From an uncultured Clostridium sp. (GTDB taxonomy: Bacteria; Bacillota; Clostridia; TANB77; CAG-508): a stretch of 36,886 bases of DNA. The stretch lies in assembly GCA_902492105.1 (NCBI GenBank), contig CABUKD010000019.1:1-36886 (forward strand). Direction: 5' to 3'. Within the stretch, counting starts at the first letter, position 1. Each line of letters starts with the position of its first letter. This document shows positions 24,176-33,093 of this stretch, in pieces. Both the position numbers and the translations under genes were made by a program. The notes under the pieces were generated by a model. The model searched no databases, was not told where the DNA came from, and saw only the letters and a program-made list of their open reading frames with translations.

Positions 24176-26050
24176 ATGGGAAAAATTATAGGTATTGACT
24201 TAGGTACAACAAATTCATGTGTTGCAGTAATGGAAGGAGGAGAACCAGTTGTAATTCCAAATGCAGAAGGAAATAGAACTACTCCATCTGTTGTAGCATT
24301 TTCAAAAAATGGAGAAAGATTAGTAGGACAAATTGCAAAACGTCAAGCTGTTACTAATCCAGAAAATACCGTTATTTCTATTAAAAGAGATATGGGAACC
24401 AATAGAAAAGTAAAAATTGAAGGAGATGAATTCTCTCCACAAGAAATTTCTGCTATGATTCTACAAAAATTAAAAACAGATGCAGAAAATTATTTAGGAC
24501 AGCCAGTTACACAAGCTGTTATTACAGTACCTGCATATTTTAGCGATAGCCAAAGACAAGCAACTAAAGATGCTGGTAAAATTGCTGGACTTGAAGTATT
24601 AAGAATTATTAATGAACCAACAGCAGCAGCTTTAGCATTTGGTATGGATAAAGAAGACCAAGACCAAAAAATTATGGTATATGATTTAGGTGGAGGAACA
24701 TTTGATGTTTCTATTCTAGATATTGGTGATGGTGTATTTGAAGTATTAGCAACCAATGGAAATACAAGACTTGGTGGAGATGACTTTGACCAAAGAATTA
24801 TTGATTATTTAGTAGCAGAATTTAAAAAATCAAATGGTATTGATTTATCTACCGATAAAATGGCTATGCAACGTTTAAAAGAAGCAGCAGAAAAAGCTAA
24901 AATTGAGCTTTCTGGAATGCAACAAACACAAATTAACTTACCATTTATTACAGCAGACGCAACAGGACCAAAACATATGGATATTACTCTTACTAGAGCA
25001 AAATTTGAAGAATTAATTCATGACTTAATAGAAGCAACAAAAATCCCAGTAGAAAAAGCTATGAAAGATGCAGGAATTACTGCAAATGATTTGCATAAAG
25101 TATTATTAGTTGGTGGTTCTACTAGAGTACCAGCTGTACAAGAAGCTGTAAAGAAAATTACAGGAAAAGAACCAGATAAAGGAATTAACCCAGATGAATG
25201 TGTTGCAATTGGTGCAGCTATTCAAGGTGGTGTACTTTCTGGAGATGTAAAAGACTTAGTATTACTAGATGTAACACCATTATCACTTGGTATTGAAACA
25301 TTAGGTGGAGTATTTACAAAATTAATTGAAAGAAATACAACTATTCCAACCAAAAAATCACAAGTATTCTCAACAGCAGCAGATGGTCAAACAAGTGTAG
25401 AAATTCACGTATTACAAGGTGAACGTGAAATGGCAGCAGATAACAAAACATTAGGAAGATTCCAATTAACAGGAATTCCAGCAGCACCACGTGGCGTACC
25501 ACAAATTGAAGTAACCTTTGATATTGATGCAAACGGAATTGTACACGTATCTGCAAAAGATATGGCAACAGGAAATAGTCAACAAGTGGCTATTACTGCA
25601 AGCACTAACCTTTCTGATGAAGATATTGAAAAAGCAGTAAAAGAAGCAGAAGCACATGCAGCTGAAGACAAAAAGAGAAAAGAAGAAATTGAAGCTAGAA
25701 ATAATGCAGAAAGCTTAGTATATAACTGCCAAAAAACAATAGAAGAATTAGGAGACAAAATTAGCGGAGAAGAAAAAGCAAAAGCAGAAACAGAAATTGC
25801 AAATGTTAAAAAAGCACTAGAAGGCTCAGACGTAGAAGCAATTAAATCTGCAACAGAAAAATTAACAACCGTATTTTATTCAATTACAGAAAAATTATAT
25901 AAACAAACAGCTGAAGCACAACAACAAGCACAAAATGCGGCAAACGCAGCAGGTAACAATAATAGTAGTGAAGCAAATGATGGTACTAATCAAGGTCCTC
26001 ATGCAGACGAAAATGGCAACATTCATGATGCAGACTACAAGGTGGATTAG
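24176..26050 (+). CDS. dnaK: Chaperone DnaK (Hsp70)
   Basis: DnaK binds exposed hydrophobic segments of proteins in an ATP-driven cycle with DnaJ and GrpE. The 624-residue length is standard. The ATPase domain (1-360) shows GIDLGTTNSCVAV near the start and the DLGGGTFD phosphate motif (170-177). The interdomain linker is around LLDVTPLS (363-370). The substrate-binding domain and helical lid follow, with an Ala/Gln/Asn-rich tail ending in a charged ENGNIHDADYKVD. GAAAGGAAG precedes the ATG. It is under HrcA control through the upstream operators. The stop is followed at once by REP-like repeat copy 2. Confidence 0.98.
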   Translation: MGKIIGIDLGTTNSCVAVMEGGEPVVIPNAEGNRTTPSVVAFSKNGERLVGQIAKRQAVTNPENTVISIKRDMGTNRKVKIEGDEFSPQEISAMILQKLKTDAENYLGQPVTQAVITVPAYFSDSQRQATKDAGKIAGLEVLRIINEPTAAALAFGMDKEDQDQKIMVYDLGGGTFDVSILDIGDGVFEVLATNGNTRLGGDDFDQRIIDYLVAEFKKSNGIDLSTDKMAMQRLKEAAEKAKIELSGMQQTQINLPFITADATGPKHMDITLTRAKFEELIHDLIEATKIPVEKAMKDAGITANDLHKVLLVGGSTRVPAVQEAVKKITGKEPDKGINPDECVAIGAAIQGGVLSGDVKDLVLLDVTPLSLGIETLGGVFTKLIERNTTIPTKKSQVFSTAADGQTSVEIHVLQGEREMAADNKTLGRFQLTGIPAAPRGVPQIEVTFDIDANGIVHVSAKDMATGNSQQVAITASTNLSDEDIEKAVKEAEAHAAEDKKRKEEIEARNNAESLVYNCQKTIEELGDKISGEEKAKAETEIANVKKALEGSDVEAIKSATEKLTTVFYSITEKLYKQTAEAQQQAQNAANAAGNNNSSEANDGTNQGPHADENGNIHDADYKVD

Positions 26051-26098
26051 TGGGGACGGTTCTCACTGGCCCCTAATGGGGCCACTTGAGACACTTCA
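26051..26098 (+). repeat. REP-like palindromic repeat, copy 2
   Basis: This 48-bp unit starts at the base after the dnaK stop codon and matches copy 1 (1710-1757) at 44 positions in the same orientation. TGGCCCC (26067-26073) pairs with GGGGCCA (26078-26084) around TAAT. One difference from copy 1 turns a G-T pair into G-C; another breaks an outer pair. Its place after dnaK parallels the first copy after pheS. Confidence 0.8.
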
Positions 26099-26191
26099 TC
26101 CAAAAGATAATTTACCAAATAAAAAATAATTCATAAAATAATAAAAAATAGAATAATAAAGAATAAAATAATAAGAAATAAGAAAATAAAT

Positions 26192-26217
26192 AAGTGCACT
26201 AAATTTTAAGTGCACTT
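26192..26217 (+). promoter_or_regulatory. Stem-loop between dnaK and dnaJ
   Basis: AAGTGCACT (26192-26200) and AGTGCACTT (26209-26217) form a perfect 9-bp stem with an eight-base loop, followed by GTTTCT rather than a full T-run. It could be a weak terminator or a processing or stability element that sets the dnaJ level below dnaK. Confidence 0.55.
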
Positions 26218-26249
26218 GTTTCTAAAATAAAATTGTGAGGAATTAGAAA

Positions 26250-27416
26250 ATGGCAAATAAGAGAGATTATTACGAAGTACTTGGTGTAAATAAAAATGCA
26301 AGTGACGAAGAAATAAAAAAAGCATATCGAAAATTAGCCAAAAAATATCATCCAGATGCTAATCCTGATAATAAAGAAGAAGCAGAAGCTAAGTTTAAAG
26401 AAGTAAATGAAGCTTATGAAACTTTATCTGATAGCCAAAAAAGACGTATGTATGATCAATTTGGCCCTGATGGCCCACAAGGTTTTGGTGGAGGAGCAGG
26501 TGCAGGAGGTCCTTTTGGAAATGGCACTTATACCTATTCAACAGGATTTGACGGATTTAGTGATTTTGGAGACTTAGGAGATATTTTTTCTTCCTTTTTT
26601 GGAGGAGGATTTGGAGGCAGTTCAAGATCCGCTAGAGCAAACGGACCAAGAAAGGGGGCCGACTTACGTTATGACTTAGAAATTAGTTTTGAAGAATCCT
26701 TTTTAGGAACAGAAAGATATGTAACACTTAACCGTCGTGAAACTTGCAATACTTGCCATGGAGAGGGAACAAAACCTGGAACACATCCAGAAACTTGTAG
26801 TGTATGCCATGGTACGGGACAAATTAAACAAGTACAAACTACTATTTTAGGTCAAATGCAAACTATGAGAACTTGCACTAATTGTCATGGAACAGGAAAA
26901 GTAATAAAAGAACCTTGTGAAACCTGTAAAGGAAAAGGAACAGTACGTAACCAAGTAAGGTTAACGGTAAAAATACCTGCAGGTGTAGACGATAATCAAA
27001 CCATTGTATTACGTGGAGAAGGAGAACCTGGTGAAAATGGAGGAACAAAAGGAGATTTATATATTACAGTACATGTAAAAAGACATAGTATTTATTCTAG
27101 AAAAGGAAATAATGTACTTTGTGATATTCCGATTACCTTTACCCAAGCAACTCTAGGTGCAGAACTTAAAATCCCAATGGTAGATGGAACAGAAGAAAGT
27201 TATAAAATTCCAGAAGGGACACAAACGGGAACTAAATTTGTAATCCGTAATAAGGGATTTAAAAATTTAAATGGCAGTGGGCAAGGAGATTTTGTTTTTC
27301 AAGTAATTGTTCAAGTCCCAAAAAGATTAAGTCAAGAACAAAGGAAACTCTTAGTAGAACTTGCAAAAACAATGAATGAACAACCACCTGTAAAGAAAAA
27401 AGGAATTTTTGGATAA
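26250..27416 (+). CDS. dnaJ: Chaperone DnaJ (Hsp40, type I)
   Basis: DnaJ delivers substrates to DnaK and stimulates its ATPase. The 388-residue type I protein has the J domain (1-70) with HPD at 34-36, a Gly/Phe-rich linker (about 75-135) and a zinc domain beginning at C166 with four CxxCxGxG repeats (CNTCHGEG, CSVCHGTG, CTNCHGTG, CETCKGKG). Two C-terminal beta-barrel domains and a short dimerisation tail complete it. The start is ATG, preceded by GTGAGGAA. It is the last gene of the hrcA operon; a terminator begins at its stop codon. Confidence 0.97.
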   Translation: MANKRDYYEVLGVNKNASDEEIKKAYRKLAKKYHPDANPDNKEEAEAKFKEVNEAYETLSDSQKRRMYDQFGPDGPQGFGGGAGAGGPFGNGTYTYSTGFDGFSDFGDLGDIFSSFFGGGFGGSSRSARANGPRKGADLRYDLEISFEESFLGTERYVTLNRRETCNTCHGEGTKPGTHPETCSVCHGTGQIKQVQTTILGQMQTMRTCTNCHGTGKVIKEPCETCKGKGTVRNQVRLTVKIPAGVDDNQTIVLRGEGEPGENGGTKGDLYITVHVKRHSIYSRKGNNVLCDIPITFTQATLGAELKIPMVDGTEESYKIPEGTQTGTKFVIRNKGFKNLNGSGQGDFVFQVIVQVPKRLSQEQRKLLVELAKTMNEQPPVKKKGIFG

Positions 27417-27443
27417 AATGTCCTAGTTTTAGGACATTTTTCT
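27416..27443 (+). terminator. Terminator of the hrcA-dnaJ operon
   Basis: AAATGTCCTA (27416-27425) and TAGGACATTT (27430-27439) pair perfectly around a four-base loop, and the T-rich run continues to 27443. It overlaps the last base of the dnaJ stop. Confidence 0.92.
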
Positions 27444-27524
27444 ATTTTGTAGGCTTAGTTACATAGTTTGAATTAAAAAATTATTCTACTTAACTAGAAA
27501 AACTTAAAAATTTCTTAAAATACT

Positions 27525-27552
27525 TTGCTTTTTTCAGAATATATTATATAAT
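27525..27552 (+). promoter_or_regulatory. Promoter of the penicillin-binding protein gene
   Basis: TTGCTT (27525-27530) and a perfect TATAAT (27547-27552) are separated by 16 bp. Transcription would begin near 27559, about 30 bases before the ATG, with AAGGAGG inside the leader. Confidence 0.65.
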
Positions 27553-27588
27553 AAATATGTCAAATTTTATCCAAGGAGGAATATCCTA

Positions 27589-30333
27589 ATGGGAAATAAA
27601 AAGAATACCAAAACAAGTAGTAATACAAAACAATATAAGATTGAACCAAGTAGAAGAAAGAAAACCAAAAATGATAAAGAAGAAACACAAAAAGTAAATG
27701 CAAAGGGAAGCAAGAAAAAGAAAAAACATTCCAAACTAAAAAAGGTAATTTTAATTTTCTTTTTATTAATTGTGCTTTGTGGATTAGCAGGAGTAGGTGT
27801 TTTTGCAGGAATTTTCTTTAGCGATACATGGGCACTTACTGCAAATGATTTAATAGCACGCGAAAACACTGTAGTATATGATTCAGATGAAAACATTTTA
27901 GCAACACTTTCTGCATCAGAAGGAGATGGCAATAGAAAAAATGTTACATTAGACCAAATGGGAAAATATACAGCAGATGCCTATATTGCAATAGAAGATA
28001 AAAGATTTTATGAACACTCTGGAGTAGATATTTTAAGAACAGCAAAGGCAACTATGAGTTATATTTTAAATAGTGGAACTTCTGATGTTGGTGGAGGAAG
28101 TACTATTACCCAACAATTAGTAAAAAATCTTATGAAAGATAAAGCAGACACTGGTACAGCTGGTATAGAAAGAAAAATTCGTGAAATGTCTAGGGCATAT
28201 CAAATTGAAAAAATGCTTACTAAGGAGCAAATTTTGGAAAAATACCTAAATGTTATTTTTGTTGGTGGAAATAACCTTCATGGGGTAGAATATGGTGCAA
28301 CATATTATTTTGATAAATCTGCCAAAGACTTAGATTTAGCAGAATCTGCATTTTTAGCAGGCATTAACAATGCACCAAATATGTATGACCCATATGATAA
28401 AGAAAATGATCATTCAGAATTAATAAAGTCAAGAACAAAATTAGTATTAGGTTACATGAAGGAACAAAATAGAATTAGTGATGATCCAGAAGAAGCAGAA
28501 AAATTATATAATGAAGCAATAGAAAAAGTAGATAAAGGTCTTGAATTTAAACAAGGAGAAATTGAGATAGGTTCAACATCTTATTTTGTAGTAGAAGCAA
28601 TTAATGAAGCAGCACATGATTTAGCAGAAGCAAAAGATTTAGACTATGGAGCAGCAGTATCTATGATTAAATCTGGAGGATATAAGCTTTATACTACACA
28701 AGATAGTGATATTCAAAAAGTAGTTATTAAAGAAATGGCTAAAGATTCCTATGTGCAAGAACGTACTGTTACAGAAAAAGATGAAAATGGCAAATCTAAA
28801 AAAATAACCTATAGAACAAATGCAGGAATGGTGATAATCGACCACAGTAATGGAAAAGTAGTAGCACTAGGTGGAGATTTACAACAGGATGTGGGAACAA
28901 ATACGAACTATGCTGTAGATAATTATCCACAAACAGGTTCTGCAATTAAACCACTTGTTAATGTGGCACCAGGATTAGAAGAAAAAGTAATTACGGCTTC
29001 TACTATTTACAATGACAAAAGAACTGAGTTCCCAGGATTAAACTACTATGTTCAAAATGCAGGAGGATATCAAGGACTATGTACAGTAAGAAAAGCGATT
29101 GAAGTTTCTTCTAATATTGTAAATATGAAAATTTTATCTAATGTAGGAATCGGTACTGCAATTGATTACTTACATGATTTTGGACTTACTACCTATAGCA
29201 AAGAAGAAGACAATGGACTTACTTTAGCAATTGGTGGTCAGACTCATGGTTCTAGCCCATTACAAATGGCAGCAGCTTATGCAGCACTAGCAAATGGTGG
29301 TGAATATATTGAACCAACATTTTATGAAAAATTAGTAGATGCAGAAGGAAACACAGTAGTAGAACCAACACAAGAGAAAAGAAGAGTAATATCAGAAGCA
29401 AATGCCTTTATTATATCAGACATTTTAACAGATGTTGTTACAGGTTCTCAGGGAACTGCTTGGCCATGTGCAATTTCTGGTATGGATGTAGCAGCTAAAA
29501 CTGGTACAACAGATTCAGCAAGACATAAATGGCTTTGTGGTTATACGCCATATTATGCAGCAGCAACATGGTATGGTTTTGGAAAATCAAATCAATGGGA
29601 ATTATATTATCCTAATTCAGCAAGAAGTATTTGGGCAAATGTTATGAAGAAAATTCATAAAGACTTAGATGGAAAGAGATTTGAAAAACCAGATAGTGTA
29701 GTAAGTAAAAAAGTATGTAAACAATCTGGAAAATTAGCAACAAGTGAATGTAAAAACACATATACCGAATATTTTGCAGAAGGCAATATACCAGATAAAT
29801 GTGATGGTCATGTATCAGTAAAAATATGTAAGGAAAGCAAAAAAGTAGCTAACCAATATTGTCCTGAAACAGAAACAAAATATTATACAGCAGAACCAGA
29901 AAAAGAAGCTTATGGAAACTGGAAAACACAAGGTGCAAGTAGCTATGAGGTCCCAACAGAAGAATGTACTATTCATAATGAAGAAACCAATAAGATTACA
30001 GTTACTAATGTAGTTGGAAAAACAGAAGCACAAGCTAAAACAGCACTTGCAGGGCTAAATATACAAGTCATTTATGAGCATCATTCAGACCAAGCAGATG
30101 GTGTTGTTATTAGACAAAGTTTGGCAGAAGGTACAAAAGTAGATAAAGGAGTTACTATTGTAATTACTGTAAATCAAGTAACTACAACGCCACCATCAGG
30201 AGGAAATACAGAAGATCCAACAACTCCACCAGAAGAACCAGAAGATCCAAATACACCAGAAGAGCCAGAAGAACCAGTAACCCCTCCAACTAACACAGAA
30301 AATACAGAAAATACACAAACGCCAACCACATAA
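27589..30333 (+). CDS. Class A penicillin-binding protein (PBP1A type)
   Basis: This bifunctional enzyme polymerises and cross-links peptidoglycan outside the membrane. Of 914 residues, 1-50 are a very basic cytoplasmic tail, followed by one membrane helix (about 51-76). The glycosyltransferase GT51 domain has EDKRFYEHSGVD with catalytic E136 and GGGSTITQQLVKNL. The transpeptidase has S451-A-I-K454, S507-S-N509 and K637-T-G-T640. A PASTA domain (about 803-865, ITVTNVVGKTEAQAK) and a Pro/Glu/Thr-rich tail end the protein. A four-cysteine linker region lies before PASTA. AAGGAGG precedes the ATG. It has its own promoter; cysS follows after 71 bp. Confidence 0.95.
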   Translation: MGNKKNTKTSSNTKQYKIEPSRRKKTKNDKEETQKVNAKGSKKKKKHSKLKKVILIFFLLIVLCGLAGVGVFAGIFFSDTWALTANDLIARENTVVYDSDENILATLSASEGDGNRKNVTLDQMGKYTADAYIAIEDKRFYEHSGVDILRTAKATMSYILNSGTSDVGGGSTITQQLVKNLMKDKADTGTAGIERKIREMSRAYQIEKMLTKEQILEKYLNVIFVGGNNLHGVEYGATYYFDKSAKDLDLAESAFLAGINNAPNMYDPYDKENDHSELIKSRTKLVLGYMKEQNRISDDPEEAEKLYNEAIEKVDKGLEFKQGEIEIGSTSYFVVEAINEAAHDLAEAKDLDYGAAVSMIKSGGYKLYTTQDSDIQKVVIKEMAKDSYVQERTVTEKDENGKSKKITYRTNAGMVIIDHSNGKVVALGGDLQQDVGTNTNYAVDNYPQTGSAIKPLVNVAPGLEEKVITASTIYNDKRTEFPGLNYYVQNAGGYQGLCTVRKAIEVSSNIVNMKILSNVGIGTAIDYLHDFGLTTYSKEEDNGLTLAIGGQTHGSSPLQMAAAYAALANGGEYIEPTFYEKLVDAEGNTVVEPTQEKRRVISEANAFIISDILTDVVTGSQGTAWPCAISGMDVAAKTGTTDSARHKWLCGYTPYYAAATWYGFGKSNQWELYYPNSARSIWANVMKKIHKDLDGKRFEKPDSVVSKKVCKQSGKLATSECKNTYTEYFAEGNIPDKCDGHVSVKICKESKKVANQYCPETETKYYTAEPEKEAYGNWKTQGASSYEVPTEECTIHNEETNKITVTNVVGKTEAQAKTALAGLNIQVIYEHHSDQADGVVIRQSLAEGTKVDKGVTIVITVNQVTTTPPSGGNTEDPTTPPEEPEDPNTPEEPEEPVTPPTNTENTENTQTPTT

Positions 30334-30404
30334 CAGTTATATACTATAAAGAATAAGATAGTATTTCGGCTACTAAAAAATTATATATAGAGAGGAAAAT
30401 TTTT

Positions 30405-31808
30405 ATGGAACTTCAACTATATAATACTTTAACAAGAGAAAAAGAAGAATTTAAACCATTAGAAGGTAATACGGTTCGCATGTATTCATGCGGACCAACC
30501 GTATATAGTTATGCACACATAGGCAATTTTAGAGCATATGTATTTATGGATACCTTAAGAAGAGTTTTACAATATAATGGATATAACTTAAAACATGTTA
30601 TGAACATTACAGATGTAGGCCATTTAGAGTCTGATGCTGACGAAGGCGAAGACAAAATGGAAAAAGCAGCCAGAAAAGAAAATAAAAATCCTTATGAAAT
30701 TGCCAAATATTATTCTGACATCTTTTTTAGAGATATGGAAAGGCTTAATATTCAAACACCAGAAATTATTGCAAAAGCAACAGACCATATACAAGAAATG
30801 TTAGAATTTGTAGAGGGTCTAGTAAAAAATGGATATGCTTATGAAACAAGTAGAGGAATTTATTTTGATATTTCAAAACTTGATAAATATCCAGTATTAT
30901 CTAATCGTAAATTAGACGAACAAATTGCAGGTGCCAGAGTAGATGTAGATGAGGAAAAAAGAAATCCTTACGATTTTGCTTTATGGATTAAAGCACCAGA
31001 AAATCATATTATGAAATGGGAAAGTCCATGGGGATTATCTTACCCAGGTTGGCATATTGAATGTTCTGCAATGGGAAGAAAATATTTAGGAGACCAATTT
31101 GATATTCATACAGGAGGAATTGATCATATTCCTACTCATCATGAAAATGAAATTGCACAAAGTAAAGGACTAACAGGAAAAATTCCTGCAAAATTTTGGA
31201 TGCATGTTGAATTTTTGCAAGTAGATGGCGGAAAGATGTCAAAATCTTTAGGAAACACCTATACTTTAGATCAATTACAAGAAAAAGGAATTGAACCTTT
31301 GGCATATAAACTATTTTGTTTTACAGCACATTATCGTACCAAACTAAACTTTACTTTTGAAACAGCACTTTCAACTCAAACTGCTTTAACACGTTTAAGA
31401 GAAGGATTTGTAAAACATTTAGAAGGAACCGAAAAAATAGAAAATGAAAAAATAAAAGAATATGAAAATAAATTTTTGGAAACAATAAATGATGACTTAA
31501 ATATGCCAGCAGCAATGGGAATTGTATGGGAGATTATCCGTAATCCACAAAAATCAAAACAATATGCAGATTTGTTGCTTGAATTTGATAGAGTATTAGG
31601 TCTTGATTTAGGCAATAGCAAAAAATATTTAGAAGAAAGCAAAAAAATAGAAATCCCAGAAGAAATACAAGCATTGCTAGAAAAAAGAAAACAAGCAAGA
31701 CAAGAAAAAAATTGGGCTTTATCTGATGAAATTAGAGATACTTTAAAAGAAAAAGGATATAGTATAAAAGATGCTAAAGATGGTAGTATGATAATTGAAA
31801 AATTATAA
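30405..31808 (+). CDS. cysS: Cysteinyl-tRNA synthetase
   Basis: CysS charges tRNA-Cys. The 467-residue class I enzyme shows the zinc and active-site start SCGPTVYSYAHIGN, with Cys29 and the HIGH-type motif HIGN at 38-41. The other zinc ligands are in GWHIECSAMG and HHENEIAQS, followed by KMSKSLGN. The DALR and C-terminal domains end the protein. GAGAGGAA precedes the ATG. No T-box sequence is seen in the 71-bp spacer, unlike pheST; a weak ATACTAT/ATAGTAT hairpin lies at 30341-30364. It is probably transcribed at least in part from the PBP promoter. Confidence 0.97.
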   Translation: MELQLYNTLTREKEEFKPLEGNTVRMYSCGPTVYSYAHIGNFRAYVFMDTLRRVLQYNGYNLKHVMNITDVGHLESDADEGEDKMEKAARKENKNPYEIAKYYSDIFFRDMERLNIQTPEIIAKATDHIQEMLEFVEGLVKNGYAYETSRGIYFDISKLDKYPVLSNRKLDEQIAGARVDVDEEKRNPYDFALWIKAPENHIMKWESPWGLSYPGWHIECSAMGRKYLGDQFDIHTGGIDHIPTHHENEIAQSKGLTGKIPAKFWMHVEFLQVDGGKMSKSLGNTYTLDQLQEKGIEPLAYKLFCFTAHYRTKLNFTFETALSTQTALTRLREGFVKHLEGTEKIENEKIKEYENKFLETINDDLNMPAAMGIVWEIIRNPQKSKQYADLLLEFDRVLGLDLGNSKKYLEESKKIEIPEEIQALLEKRKQARQEKNWALSDEIRDTLKEKGYSIKDAKDGSMIIEKL

Positions 31809-31877
31809 AGTATAGTATTTATCAATAATTAATAAAAAAGTATAAAAAGATGTAATAGAAAGGCGGTTAGAATTTAA

Positions 31878-32999
31878 GTGGAACAAGAAAGCAAAATACC
31901 ATTTTGGAAAAAAGTAAAAATAAGTATATTTGGATTAGAAGAATATCAAAAATTAGCGGCGCAAAAAATAGGCAAAACAATTGGATATTTTGCAATTCTC
32001 ATGTTGATTTTTGCTTTCTTTGTAACACTAAGCATTACTTACCGTTTTCATAAAACTTTACAAAATGTTACAAGTTATATCAATGAGAATATAGAAACAC
32101 TTCAATTTGAAAATGGAACTTTAGCCATTCAGGGAAAACAAAATGCAATTATTATAGAAGATTCAGAAGTTTTTTATGGTAAAATTATTATAGATACCAA
32201 TGCAAGTGATGAGCAAATAGAAAACTATACAGAAGATATTAAAACTTATCAAAATGGAATGGTAATTAGTAAAGATAAAATTATTTTTAAGACAGGTATG
32301 TCTAATATTCCAACAACTGTTTCATTGGTAGATATTGCTAAACAATATCATATTGTAAATTTGGACAAGCAAGATATTATGGGCTTTCTAACTGGTAACC
32401 AGGTATATAATATTTATATTGCATTTTTTATTGCAATATTTATATACATGTTTATGATTTATTTGGGAACAGTATTAGTAGATGCTGTTTTATATTCTCT
32501 TTTGGGACATGTTACTGCCTTGCTTTCTGGACTAAGATTAAAATTTACTGCTATTTACAATATTGCAGCTTATAGTTTAACATTGCCTATTATTTTAAAT
32601 TTAATTTACATGGTAGCTAATATTTTAACAGGTTATACAATACAATATTTTTCAATTATGTATATGGCAATTACTTGTATTTATGTTATTACAGCTATTT
32701 TAATGATTCGATCTGATGTTATAAAAAAACAAATAGAGCTTTCTAAAATTATTGAGGAGCAAGAAAAAGTAAGACAAGAAATTGCAAGAAGAGAGCAAGA
32801 AAAACAGGAAGAGGAAGAAAGACAAAGAATCCGCAAAGAAGACGAAAAGAAAAGACAAGAAGAAAAGAAAAAAAGTGATAAGGAAAAAGAAAAAACAAAG
32901 GATAAACCGGATAAAGAGGGAAAAACAAAAAAGGAAGGCAAAAGCTCACAAAAACAGGGGCCAGAGCCACAGGCTAATATTAAGCCAAGTAATTCTTAA
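31878..32999 (+). CDS. DUF1189-like integral membrane protein
   Basis: The N-terminal pattern PFWKKVKISIFGLEEYQKLAAQKIGKTIGYF and the helix arrangement resemble the DUF1189 family, whose role is unknown. The 373-residue protein has one membrane helix near residues 34-55 and an extracytoplasmic domain (about 60-175). Three or four further helices follow (about 177-280), then a very charged Lys/Glu/Arg/Gln coiled-coil tail (285-373) in the cytoplasm. It starts with GTG at 31878 after AAGGCGG. cysS lies 69 bp upstream and ftsH 94 bp downstream, so it may share their transcript. A link with the membrane protease FtsH is inference from position only. Confidence 0.72.
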   Translation: MEQESKIPFWKKVKISIFGLEEYQKLAAQKIGKTIGYFAILMLIFAFFVTLSITYRFHKTLQNVTSYINENIETLQFENGTLAIQGKQNAIIIEDSEVFYGKIIIDTNASDEQIENYTEDIKTYQNGMVISKDKIIFKTGMSNIPTTVSLVDIAKQYHIVNLDKQDIMGFLTGNQVYNIYIAFFIAIFIYMFMIYLGTVLVDAVLYSLLGHVTALLSGLRLKFTAIYNIAAYSLTLPIILNLIYMVANILTGYTIQYFSIMYMAITCIYVITAILMIRSDVIKKQIELSKIIEEQEKVRQEIARREQEKQEEEERQRIRKEDEKKRQEEKKKSDKEKEKTKDKPDKEGKTKKEGKSSQKQGPEPQANIKPSNS

Positions 33000-33028
33000 A
33001 ATCATTCTTAGAATAAAAAAGAATGATT
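33000..33028 (+). promoter_or_regulatory. Stem-loop in the spacer before ftsH
   Basis: AATCATTCTT (33000-33009) pairs perfectly with AAGAATGATT (33019-33028) around a nine-base loop, starting one base after the stop of the preceding gene. There is no T-run after it (ACTGTTAA), so it is more likely an mRNA 3'-end or processing structure than a terminator. Confidence 0.5.
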
Positions 33029-33093
33029 ACTGTTAATAAAAATGAAATATCATAAAATGGTAATTTCTATATGATTAAGGAGAAAGGACAGTT

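Noticed and set aside
32782..33036. 84-residue lysine-rich open frame in the tail of the DUF1189-like gene
   Set aside because: It is an alternate frame of a repetitive coiled-coil coding region.
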